Shown here: one piece after another, positions 31,430-41,463 of the stretch
How positions within the stretch are numbered: the stretch's first letter is position 1
Layout: every line of letters begins with the position of its first letter
DNA from: Ascarosepion bandense
Taxonomy: Eukaryota; Mollusca; Cephalopoda; Sepiida; Sepiidae
Assembly: GCA_037127315.1 (NCBI GenBank)
Contig: JBBBDQ010001186.1
Span: 3,492,501 to 3,556,500, forward strand
Direction: 5' to 3'
Length of the DNA: 64,000 nucleotides
Program-made: the position numbers and the translations under genes
The notes under the pieces: model-generated
Databases searched by the model: none
What the model was told of the DNA's origin: nothing
What the model saw: the letters and a program-made list of their open reading frames with translations, nothing else

Positions 31430-31980
31430 GTTAATGTAACCTTAGTATGTATATATTATGGGCCAACATTAGAATATATTAATTTCTGAGCAACTTGATC
31501 GCATTTCATTTTCTCATCATCATTTATAGATTGATATAATTTCATTACTTTACTTTGACCTCACTCATATTCTAAAAATCATTCTATTTTTTAAAAACCA
31601 ATTCCCATCTTTTATCCACTCGACTCCAGTCTTTTATACATCACTCCGTGTATCTTGCTCTTTTCCTTTGCTCTCTACCTTTGCAACAGTCTTTACACCT
31701 GTATTCACATCCTTTCTCTTGCCCTTTCTCTGACATCCCCTGTAACTGGTTCATCTTTCTCTTCACTCTCCTCCTGCCTAAACGTTTACTCTTATATAGC
31801 CCCCTGTGCATCAGTGGCGGTACCACCTTGCTTGGTGTGAAACGATTAAAAAATCTTTTTAAGAACATAAATAATGTAACACTTTTTGGAATAAAACTAG
31901 ATTCATTAAGAAAATTAAAATAAGAAAATTAATTCTAATATTAGCTTTCATGTAGAAAAAATCTATATAATTTATATTTA
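31430..31980 (+). repeat. Repeat X copy 2 with inserted LINE-B-type tail
   Basis: Repeat X blocks at 31440-31600 and 31855-31925. Between them about 31600-31855 has ATATAGCCCCCTGTGCATCA, GTGGCGGTACCACCTTGCTT and GGTGTGAAACGATTAAAAAA, a LINE 3' tail. Confidence 0.6.
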
Positions 31981-31984
31981 TTAC

Positions 31985-32790
31985 TAGCAGTATAGCCCGG
32001 CGTTGCTCGGGTGTAATGAAAGCTTTAAAACTAATCCATGGTCCTGGAGTTCAGACTCTTTGGACGTTGGCACGAAAAACATTGGTTGTTGAAAGGTTAT
32101 CTCGAAGCTGTAGATCTTACTAAAATGAATGAATGTAAGTCAAATTTTGATTTCCGGTATTGATGTCAAATAAGTTTTCCGTCGCAAACTGAATTTTGAA
32201 GGCTAAATAAGTCCTCTGAGTAAATGGTATCATGGCTGAGACTAAGAACTACAATTATACCTACTTAGAGCCAAACCCGAAGCAAAAATTAAAGTAAAAG
32301 GGCTGAAAAACTCGGGGGTATTGATTTCCAATATCAGAGTCAAATAAGTCATCCAAGCATAAACTAAACTAAGTAAATCCATGAAAACTTATTGTACCCA
32401 TCGGGAGTAAAATTGGAGAAAATGAGCCATATTGATGGCTGAATACCGGTTTTTGATCAGATTCGATAAAAAAAGAGTCGTCTGAGAAGATCTACTATTG
32501 TTTGAGACTAAAAATTATAATTTTACCAAGTAAGACTAAATTCTGCAGCAAAAACCACGATAAAAGGGCTGAAATCCTGATCTTGATCAGACCTGATCGG
32601 ATATCGGGGTATCGATTTCCGATATCGGTGGCGGGGGCTCGGAAAAAATAAGTAGCTCATTACCTGACCGAAAGCCTAAAGAATATTTGTATTAAATTTG
32701 GTGCGAATCGGATAAAAATTGTGGATTTGTATAAAGGGCTTACAGACAGAGAGACGCAAACACAAACATCTTGTTTTTATATACTGCATT
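31985..32790 (+). repeat. Dispersed CGGCGTTGCTCGGG repeat, long copy
   Basis: Starts AGCAGTATAGCCCGGCGTTG and ends in ACAGACAGAGAGACGCAAAC, ACAAACATCTTG. An internal ATCGATTTCCGATATCGG-like block repeats. Longer than the copy at 5.87 kb. Type unresolved; layout suggests an old non-LTR element. Confidence 0.65.
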
Positions 32791-33027
32791 TTATGAAGAA
32801 TAATTGAAGGTTATTAACAAAGCCGTGTCTTATACCAGATTTTTAGTATTTTAAGAGATACTATAATATTAATTTTCTTATGACTATGTGGGGAAGATCA
32901 TGGATTAAAAATTGCAGTATTAAAATATTTCTTCATAAATGTGTATAATTTTCGCAAGCTTTAGTAGTTGTTACTATTATTTGACTTTTATTAATGCTAT
33001 CATAGAACTTCTAAGAAATATTTTTTT

Positions 33028-33490
33028 TTAATCCTATCACCCCGAGCAAGGCGGTAACGCCACTGATGTGCAGGGAGCTACGTAATAGTGAAAAGATTGG
33101 AAAAAAGAAAGCCGGAAACTACATCCTAAACAGGGAACAAGGGATGAGTCTCTTCACCTGTTCAATAGACATGGATAGAGTGTGAACCGGGCGATAGTTT
33201 AGTCTATTTACTCCAATTGAAAAAAAAGTGAGAAGATTGGAAAAGAGGAAGCTGGAAACCACATCCTAAACAGGGAACAAGGGATGAGCCTCTACACCTG
33301 TTCAATAGACGTGGGTGGAGTGTGAACCGGGCGATAGTTCAGTCTATCTACTCCAATTGAAAAAAAACAAAAAAGAAAAGTGAAAAGATTGGAAAAGAGA
33401 AAGCCGGAAACCACATCCTGAATAGGGAACAAGGGATGAGCCTCTACATCTGTACAATAGACGTGGGTGGAGTGTGAACCGGGCGATCTA
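33028..33490 (-). mobile_element. LINE-B-type 3' tail with three tandem units
   Basis: Complement of the terminus (ATCACCCCGAGCAAGGCGG-like) at 33035, then three copies of a ~150-bp block with GAAAGCCGGAAACYACATCC, AACAAGGGATGAG and GAGTGTGAACCGGGCGAT. Confidence 0.75.
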
Positions 33491-33774
33491 GTGAAATGAT
33501 TTTTATTTTAAGAGAAAAGAAAGGAACAGATTCTGAGTGAATACTAAAGAAAACATATTATTAAAAATGTGTGCTACTTTGATGAGATTGTTGTACTTTC
33601 ACCTGAATTTTGTATGGTTTATACTTTGGCTGAATTTTCCTTATTAGGAATGTGTGGAAAGATTGTTATATTTGTTTCTTAAATGTAACTCAAGCAAAGT
33701 AGGATTTGAATAATAAATCAATAGAAAACTATAAACTAAAATACCAAAAGAATTAAGCAACAGTACACTGGGTG

Positions 33775-33892
33775 CTCGCAGAAAGCAATGGCAACCTACT
33801 GCGGGATAATGTTCTGCCCAGTCAGTCATGTCTCTTTCGAGACATGATCGCCCAAAGCATGTATCGCGCATGGTACTTAACTGACTGACTGA
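33775..33892 (+). mobile_element. SINE 3' fragment
   Basis: Only the 3' third is present: GCAGAAAGCAATGGCAACCT to TTAACTGACTGACTGAC. Confidence 0.8.
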
Positions 33893-34065
33893 CACTGGGT
33901 GCTATAACCCTTTTCCATTTGTAGATATGGACTTGGCCAGATAGTGTGTGTGTGTATAAAGAGGTAAGCGTAGGTGTGTTAATTATATAATCTGGGCAGG
34001 ATTCTATAATTAACTGGGTGTATTAACCCTTTTCCATTTGTAGATATGGATGCTATCTAACTGAA
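33893..34065 (+). repeat. Local direct repeat
   Basis: ACCCTTTTCCATTTGTAGAT preceded by CTGGGTG occurs at about 33895 and 34015, bracketing a short (GT)n run. Confidence 0.7.
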
Positions 34066-34179
34066 AATATACTAAGCAACCCAAAACTTAGTGATATAAA
34101 ATAATAAATGCTGGTTTGTTTTGATACCATGGTGTGGGATCGATTTACTATGAATCAATCAATCTTATTAACTTGGGAA

Positions 34180-34401
34180 TTCTTCTTCTTCTTCTTCTTC
34201 TTCTTCTTCTTCTTCTTCTATGTGTCATGTTCTTTCAGGACGTAGGCGATCATAGCTTTCCACGTCTCCCTGTCCCTGGTGGCTCTTAGCACGCCTTCTC
34301 CTGTTACACCATGCAACCATCGTTCCATCATCCACCTGATCAGGTCCTTCAAATATGTTATCCGCAGCTTTCCTCTGTCTCTTTTTCCTTCTTCTGGCCT
34401 G

Positions 34402-34403
<2 letters not shown>
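34180..34403 (-). mobile_element. RTE 3' end with (GAA)n tail
   Basis: The minus strand ends with the C-terminal codons and a (GAA)12-type tail (TTC run 34183-34218). It is cut at GGCCTGTTATA by a (TA)n run (34404-34450). Confidence 0.85.

Positions 34404-34450
<47 letters not shown>
34404..34450. repeat. (TA)n microsatellite
   Basis: TA run between an RTE fragment and a LINE-UTR-like repeat. Confidence 0.95.
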
Positions 34451-34452
<2 letters not shown>

Positions 34453-34694
34453 CAATTTTCTGTACTATTGTACGAACTGAAACCTTGAAACTTCTGAATA
34501 TCGTTTCTTATGTCTTTGTCTATGAGTGTATCAAATTTGATTAAAATCAGACCACTCCTTCTATCACCCGATTTTTTCGATTATCGATTTTCGATATTTA
34601 TCGGGGGTACCTCGACACTCGCAGACGCTTATAGTAAAACTGTATAAATTTTCAAGAAAATCCGTTCAGCCGTTTCGGAGTCTATAGGTAACGG

Positions 34695-34757
<63 letters not shown>

Positions 34758-34785
34758 GTTCCATTTATAAATAAGTTTAGATAAC
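34451..34785 (+). repeat. Dispersed LINE-UTR-like repeat with (CA)n
   Basis: Matches 6.29-6.60 kb closely. The CA stretch is expanded here (34698-34757). Confidence 0.75.
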
Positions 34786-34979
34786 GAAGTAATTATGATA
34801 CCAATAACCTGGCTCTATAACCGTAACCGGGGGACAATCATGGTTTTTTAGTTCTGCATTTGCAGAGTATCCCATAGACTTGAGCACAGGAGCAGAGTTT
34901 ATCTCTGTATTCTACAAGGAGAGTACACCATTGGTGTAGTAATTTTTACCACTGGATCTTTTTAAATATTCATGACCTA

Positions 34980-35520
34980 AGCATATTTGTATATGTATAT
35001 ATTATATACCAACATTAGATATACTTATTTGTGAGCAACTTGATCGCATTTTATGTTTCTATCATCAGTATAAATTTTATCGCGTTTTTTGTCTTCACTC
35101 ATATCCTAAAAATCACTGTAAGTTGTGAAATCTTCATAAGAACATTAATAATGCAACACTCTTTGAAATACAACTAGATGCATAGATATTATATTTATTG
35201 CTGTCTCTCTAATGCAAACATATATCTCCAGATGACATATATCTCCAGATGACATATATCACCAGATGACACATGAACCATGTTTCCAATGAGAAAAATA
35301 CATATGTGAAAAATGTGTATAAAATTTATCTTCATTTAATTCTATTTTATGGAAAATGATTTCAGATTATTAACGAAGCTGTACACTATCCTATGCTTTA
35401 GTATTTTTAAACGAGACTATCACTTTTTTTAATATCCTATTTGGGGAAAGATAATGAGTAGAAAAATGTATCAATAATAAAATTTACTCGTAATACATGC
35501 AATTTACAATTTTTACTGAT
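34980..35520 (+). repeat. Dispersed repeat X, copy 3
   Basis: GAGCAACTTGATCGCATTTT, AAGAACATTAATAATGCAAC and a distal part (35335-35460) matching 32.79-32.90 kb, showing that repeat X was longer and was split there by the 31.985 kb element. Confidence 0.6.
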
Positions 35521-35584
35521 TATTATAACTCTGCTTGTTTTTTCGACCCTAAGTTGGTCATTATGTATGTTACGCTATGCTATT

Positions 35585-35695
35585 ATACGTAATAAATAAT
35601 GGACTATTAGATTTTGATCGGGAGGAAAGATGGAAAAGATATTTTAGAGAAGCAGTTTGGCTTCAATTAAAGAAAGAAAGAAAGAAAGAAAGTTG
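35585..35695 (+). repeat. GAAA-rich dispersed unit, partial
   Basis: TAATGGACTATTAGATTTTG, GGAGGAAAGATGGAAAAGAT, then a short (GAAA)n. Confidence 0.65.
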
Positions 35696-35965
35696 CGTCG
35701 ATAAAGCTCTTGTCTTTAATGTCTGTTTCAGGGAAATGGAAAATTTGTAAAATTTTCCATTTGTACCCTCTTATTTCTTTAAGTACTAACCTGCCTTTAT
35801 ATTTATCTTTGTTTTGTTTTTTTAGGCTTAACGACCTATCAATCCTTATGGGATCATTTAAGGTCATAACCAATGAATTTTGGGTAAGGTTATTTTATTT
35901 TTACAACGTTTTTCTTTTTCACGATTCATTGGGATTTGTTTTTAAGAGCAGGGTCCACAAGTCCT

Positions 35966-36251
35966 ACCTTGTTATTTAACCCATAACTGGAGGGAATGGA
36001 CGGATTAATATCTTTTCCATGAGTACCAGTGCTTAGGTGAATATAGGGTATTCAACTGGAATTCGAACTCGGCTCACCGATTTCTCTTTCCGAGCCGATA
36101 TCCACTGCACCACAACGCGCACCCGTCACTATACGCTTACAGCACCTGGTATTCCCAAGCGGTCACCCATCTAAGTACTGACCAGGCTCAACGTTGCTTA
36201 ACTTCGGTAATCGAGCGAGAACCGGTGTGTTCAACGTGATAGGCCGTAAGC
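35966..36251 (-). mobile_element. 5S rRNA-headed / tRNA composite SINE, intact 5S head
   Basis: On the minus strand a complete 5S-like head (36251-36135) runs into ATAGTGACGGGTGCGCGTTG and then a tRNA-SINE head (TGTGGTGCAGTGGATATCGG, GGTGAGCCGAGTTCGAATTC) and the core up to ATGGGTTAAATAAC, where it ends. Three copies in the window show the 5S joined to the same tRNA head, so the composite was mobile as a unit. Confidence 0.88.
36135..36251 (-). rRNA. 5S rRNA-like sequence (SINE head), 117 nt
   Basis: Begins GCTTACGGCCTATCACGTTG and ends CCAGGTGCTGTAAGC. The terminal stem GCTTACGGC/GCTGTAAGC pairs over nine positions with one G-U. The internal promoter elements are present: AAGTTAAGCAACGTTGAGCC (A-box region), GATGGGTGACCG (intermediate element and C-box). 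It could still bind TFIIIA, but its fusion to a SINE argues that it is a retroposon promoter rather than a 5S gene. Confidence 0.75.
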
Positions 36252-36850
36252 CCATTATATTTATGACTATTATTGCAACATTTAAATATTTAACGGAAAA
36301 ATAATTTCCATGCGTATTTTTAGATAAACTCGCAAGAGGTTTATTCAATTGTTAACTTAGGAATCATTATTTATCAGAAAATTCAAGGTTTCATGCAAAT
36401 TTCTAGTCGTTAACGCCTTAAGGTGGAGGTATTCTATTCGGTCGTGTTTGTCTTCTTTTTTTTCTGTCTATTTTTGGTCAAGACACTTTCATAAACTCTA
36501 AGGATTAACCTCATGACAGGCATGAACTGATTAGACTTGGATTTCGATCCAGAACTGGATAAGACTTCTGGGATATTTTTCTTTTTTTTTTTATTATTAT
36601 TTACTATTTTTTCGTACGTTTCACGTGACAAATACTGGATTACCTCCCTTAGATCGCTTTACGTCATTATATTTTCTGAATGCGCTATTTTTCCATGAAA
36701 ATATTATTATTTATAATATAAATATAATATTTATTATCCAAAAGCAAAAAAAGAGAAAAAGAAAAGAAAGAGTGGTCAAATTCATTGCAGTTATTCACAT
36801 TTTAATAGTCATATCTTGCTAAGTCGGTATTGCCTTGGCGGAGGTTTGTA
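36252..36850. other. Unassigned AT-rich sequence
   Basis: No recognisable feature. Confidence 0.35.
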
Positions 36851-36862
36851 GTCTCCGACTGT

Positions 36863-36887
36863 TCTTCTTCATCTTCATCTTCATCTT

Positions 36888-36918
<31 letters not shown>

Positions 36919-36942
36919 TTATTATTATTATTATTATTATTA
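36863..36942 (+). repeat. (TTC)n then (TTA)n microsatellite
   Basis: CTTCATCTTCATCTTC leading to TTC and then TTA units. Confidence 0.95.
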
Positions 36943-37239
36943 TTTCATTTTTCATCATAAATCGATTTCTTCTATGGTCGCACTACCTACCAAGTTTGCG
37001 GGAAGACCAAAGGCAGGTTGTTATGGCTCCATTTCATGTTTTTTCTATCTTCCCTAACATCTCTAGCGTTACATAGACAAAGTTCTCCTTTAGTGTGTGG
37101 GCTGGGGTTTCCTGGGATTCTTTCAATGTATTTTTGTACCATTTTATTATCATTCCACTATCACTGTTATGATACTTGTTTTCAATTTCCACATATTTTT
37201 CTATTTTTTTTTTCTATTTCAATTTCCAGGTTAATTTTC

Positions 37240-37326
<87 letters not shown>
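37240..37326. repeat. Palindromic (TTA)n/(TAA)n tract
   Basis: About 13 ATT units turn into about 17 AAT units at about 37275, giving a near-perfect inverted repeat able to extrude as a cruciform. Confidence 0.9.
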
Positions 37327-37328
<2 letters not shown>

Positions 37329-37518
37329 CATTGCGCATATATATCCGTATCAGACTGGGTGTCATGATGGGTACACTGGGCTTTGTATATTTATTCCCAA
37401 ATATAGTTTTTGGTGTACTGCTCTCTCGCTAAATCATAATTGAAATAAATAATACGTCTCAAATGTTATTGTCATTAGATGATAGCCCATATTCTATCAT
37501 CCATATGCAGAAATAATT

Positions 37519-37543
37519 CTACTACTACTACTACTACTACTAC

Positions 37544-37579
<36 letters not shown>

Positions 37580-37580
37580 T
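37519..37580. repeat. (CTA)n then (ATA)n microsatellite
   Basis: CTACTACTA units change to ATAATAATA. Confidence 0.95.
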
Positions 37581-38364
37581 GAAGAGAAGAAGAAAGAAAG
37601 AAAATAAGAAGATAGTTTGCCGAAGCGTAATCATCACTCCCTTTCCTCTCTAGTTTTCATTTTTCACATTTATTTTACAAATGAATAAATGGAACAATCC
37701 AAACGACAGTGTAAAGGAGATTAGTTTTGTTAATAATTAACATTATACAACAATGGCAAATCTCATCAATCATGAAAAGTCTGTTAATCGTGTTTTTTCG
37801 AATTATAACTGCAATATGTGTTATTTGTGCGCGGGAAACGTACACTGATTCATTTTACTGTCATGGCATGTCAATGGGTTTCGAAGTTACGTGTAGCATT
37901 TGTTGATGAGTGCGAAGATAGATGTCGGCAGGAAATCTCATCCGTTTTCCACGCGGAAGAACCGTTTATTAATAGGAAATTAAAAGGCATCAATTTGACA
38001 ATCATAATCTGATATCTTTTACATCGAATATTCTGTTTCATCCGATGACACGAGATTCCATTGGGTTTGGAATTAAAATACGTCATATTTACATCCTTTT
38101 TATATTTAGAGAAAACCAACGCGCGGTGGGATGATGACTGACGTGTGTGAGCATGACTCGGTGTGGGGAGCTTGTTAGCTAGGGGAAAAATACTCGTGAA
38201 TTCGTTTCTCACTCTGTGCTCAATCTAAAATTTGAACTTAAGTAACTCACAGTGTTTGATATCTTGCGAAACCATCCAACCCAAATATTAGTTTACACAT
38301 GAAATGATGCATTAATTTTGGTTGAATTATTGATCCGGCCGTCTAATGAAGTAACCTTCTAAGT
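37581..38364. other. Low-repeat sequence, no gene called
   Basis: No transposon signature. Open frames of 64 (37818, plus) and 113 codons (37871-38212, minus) overlap on opposite strands; neither has a recognisable motif. An exon here is possible but not supported. Confidence 0.3.
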
Positions 38365-39197
38365 ACAGTACTGTGCAAAAGTATTAGGACAAGAACTATT
38401 TTATCTTTTATAAGGCATATTGACAGAAAATAAACAATTTAATTAAAGTAAAAAATAAATTTAATATTTAGTATAATAGCCTTTCGCTTTGAAATAATAA
38501 AATAATTGCGACAATTTACCAATCGCACCTACTATACATATATATATATATATTTACAGTACTGTGCAAAAGTATTAGGACAAGAACTATTTTATCTTTT
38601 ATAAGGCATATTGACAGAAAATAAACAATTTAATTAAAGTAATTTTATTTGATTTACTCAACAAGAAAAAATACTTGTTACAAAATAAATTTAATATTAA
38701 GTATAATAACCTTTTGATCAAAGCCTTCATTCTGTCAGGTACTGACATCGCAAGTTTCTTCAATGTATCTAATGGTATCTCCTGCCAAGCAGCTTGTATT
38801 TGTTTCCAAACTGTGTCTTGCGAAATAACATTAGATTTATCAATTCGAGAGTGGGGAATAAGAAAAAAGTCAGTTATATCCAAGGATAATAGAATGATGA
38901 GTAATTTCAAAATAACTTTTTTAATAGAAAATAAGGAAAAATTAAATATAACTTTTTTTTAATACATTTCTTTTACACATATTTTTAAATAATCAATATT
39001 TATTAGCAATTTACTTGGCTTTTCACCCTGTATTTGAATTTCGGTGAGGTTTTTGGAAAATCACCCCTGTCCTAATACTTTTGCACACTACCGGTAGTGT
39101 TCAAAGGTGTTAGGACAGGGGTGATTTTAAACTTTATTTTGATGCCTCATAAAAAGATAAAATAGATTTTGTCCTAATACTTTTGCACAGTACTGTA
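38365..39197 (-). mobile_element. Tc1-family transposon relic with doubled termini
   Basis: Four Tc1-type ends: GTACTGTGCAAAAGTATTAG at 38367 and again at 38558, and their complement at about 39067-39092 and 39171-39197. On the minus strand 38910-38599 encodes a transposase C-terminus: DTVWKQIQAAWQEIPLDTLK then SVPDRMKALIK, with the catalytic residues upstream missing. This is either one copy nested in another or an end duplication. Confidence 0.8.
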
Positions 39198-39965
39198 TAA
39201 AAAAGATTCTTGACTAATTATTGATTCTTTTTCTGTCAATAATCTTACTTCAAAGTGGGTGATTCTGCCGCTGAAACATTTCGGAATATTAAAGCGGTTT
39301 TTGGTAAAGGTATTTTTTAAATAAAATCATAGACCTGAAAATAAAATAAGAGGAAGACCACGTTCAGTTATCAGTTGCATGTTTTGGTTGATCAACATCC
39401 GAGAACTAAAGTCTGAAAACTTGTATCAGAAATCAAAAAATATATATATTACATGACTGTTTCTAGGCACTTAAAAGCGTTTGGGAAAATATTTAGTAAA
39501 GAAACATAAAAAAAAATTAAACAGATTTGTTTCCGCATAAACTGAATGAGACACACACACCAAAAACAAAAACAAGAACAAAAAAACTCACTTTGAGATG
39601 TGCTTTTTTTTACTTTCCCGACTGGAAAAAGAACCAGTTTTAAATCGAACCATAAAATGCGATGAGAAATGAGTATTTATCCATTCACAACAGTAAGAGG
39701 GTAGACCAGTGGTTAGATGCAGGTGAATCAGCAAAGCAACACCCGAAATATCCTTTGCAACCTAAAATGTTCGTTACTTTAGGGTGATATTGTAACACTA
39801 TTTTAGTATATGAGAAAAATATGATAGTATGTTTTTCCGCATGCAATATTATACTATGTTAGTACGACGGAGCGAAAGAAATTATTACTAGTAGTATTAT
39901 TAATTCTGCGGGTTATTGTCAGTCGCAATATGAGTTAAGTTAAAAACAGATTATTTATTACAAAA
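39198..39965. other. Unassigned sequence
   Basis: No recognisable feature. Confidence 0.35.
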
Positions 39966-40800
39966 TTTGTAAAATCAGAAAATATTGCTGAGAAGAAAAA
40001 ATAGGGAAAATATGTTTTTGCAGCTGTGGGCTGTGGGTCACGTGAGGTCATCATTAGCCGCCATTATGTAATTAAAAAAACACCGTTGGTAGATTTGTGA
40101 TTTTACGGCCGGTGGAAGTGAAAAAAAATATAGGTAGTCAAAACATGACTGTCGAAAACTTTTGATGGGTTTAAAGAAGGTCAGATAACTTGATTTACGA
40201 ATTGCTGGGAAAAGATTTGCAAATTTGAAAACTTGAAAAAATGATGTAATCGGGAAGAAGATGAAAAGAAATTACGTCGATAGAAATATTGCTATTTCAT
40301 TGGTTAAACCAAGAGAATAAAACCACTCCACCTCATGATGCGAGCTGAGAGTAATTTGATTTGCATGGACATCCAGTGTCCGTCATGCCCCTACCAAGAG
40401 ATTTGGGACACATAAAACCAGAGCTGTGAAGGCCAAAACCAATTGGAGTTAAAGCTGAGCTGTCGAAATGTAACGAGTGAGGGAAAGTGTTTCCAACCGA
40501 GAGCCATGACCGAAAAGATTGATCGCTTTCTATAGAGTCCTGGCTGAAGATATAAAGAAACAGAAAGAGCCGAGGAGTTGTTGTTGCCGCGCCGGGCTAA
40601 GGCAGACAAGACGAATTTACCACGTCGTCACAAATACCCATCTTCGTCTGTTTCCGTAAGGCTCCGGTGAAAAGCCCTGATAAGACTTTTTGAACCGTCA
40701 AAAACTTGAAAAAAAAATCAAAAGAAAACTTAAAATCTCCGATTGAAGTGAACAAACATTACTCTCAAACTAAAACTTTCGCTCCGTTGTAAGAATAGGA
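39966..40800. other. Low-repeat, less AT-rich segment with promoter-like motifs
   Basis: About 40020-40070 contains GGGTCACGTGAGGTCATC (E-box plus CRE/nuclear-receptor-half-like) followed by GCCGCCATTA (YY1-like). No long ORF follows on either strand. It may be a promoter or untranslated exon, or simply old unrecognised DNA. Confidence 0.25.
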
Positions 40801-40827
40801 ATTCGACGACTGTTATGTTCTATTTGT

Positions 40828-40840
40828 TTGCTGTTTTTTG

Positions 40841-40871
<31 letters not shown>

Positions 40872-40965
40872 TTTGTTTTTGTTTTTTTTTGTATATAAAA
40901 ACTTTTCCGCAACTTATTCAGGCGTCATCAAAATTATTTATTTATTTATTTTTTTTTTTTTGGTG
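40828..40965 (+). repeat. (TTTTG)n and poly-T stretches
   Basis: TTTTG repeats at 40839-40873, with further T runs at 40880-40890 and 40936-40960. Confidence 0.9.
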
Positions 40966-40989
40966 CCGTTCTTTTTTTATTAACATAAG

Positions 40990-41215
40990 TGTGAATGTGT
41001 GTCCGGTCTGGTTTGAAATGGCAGAGAAAAGGCTACCGGGATTTCGACGTGTCTTCCTTGAGATCAAAATTCACAGCGGGGTGCAAGGAGATGATCCGAA
41101 GACCAGCTACTGTGACGAGGCCATCACGACTAGCGACCCGAGAGCGTCGTCATAATTGGTGCCGTATTGACAGCATAAACCCTGACCCAGTCTGACCCAG
41201 ATTTCGAACTTCGTC
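40990..41215 (-). mobile_element. Possible Penelope-like LTR relic
   Basis: The minus strand has CTCAAGGAAGACACGTCGAA then ATCCCGGTAGCC, a degenerate CTGANGA-stem-GAAAT arrangement. Overlapping frames on the plus strand (105 and 66 codons) show no motif and are probably incidental. Confidence 0.3.
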
Positions 41216-41463
41216 ATAGTATTTCAAAGGGTCTATTCCTTATTTATTCTTACCTCAACCGAAAACAATAACAGCAACCTAACATGGCTGGAAAAAGAGT
41301 GGATGTACGAAAAATTGAACAAGAAACATCCTCGACTTGTGAAAAGGAATGGCCCAATATTGCATCACGACAACGCTTATCAATCAAGTGTCCAAAAGCT
41401 GCATAGCTTGAATTATTAAATTTTGCCTCATCCTCCATATTCATCTGAAATCTCTCCTACTGA

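Noticed and set aside
35055..35080. Minus-strand CTGATGA followed two bases later by GAAAC in repeat X
   Set aside because: No room for helix II between the two motifs, and the matching site at 31.51 kb is not conserved.
36135..36251. Functional 5S rRNA gene
   Set aside because: The structure is intact, but it is fused to a tRNA-SINE like two other copies, there is no tandem 5S array, and no T-run terminator follows directly.
37818..38212. Overlapping opposite-strand open frames of 64 and 113 codons in low-repeat DNA
   Set aside because: Neither shows a motif or conserved start context; could be an exon, but nothing in the sequence decides it.
40838..41195. 105- and 66-codon plus-strand frames
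   Set aside because: The first half is poly-T/TTTTG; the second half overlaps a degenerate CTGANGA-stem-GAAAT relic on the other strand, so a repeat origin is more likely.
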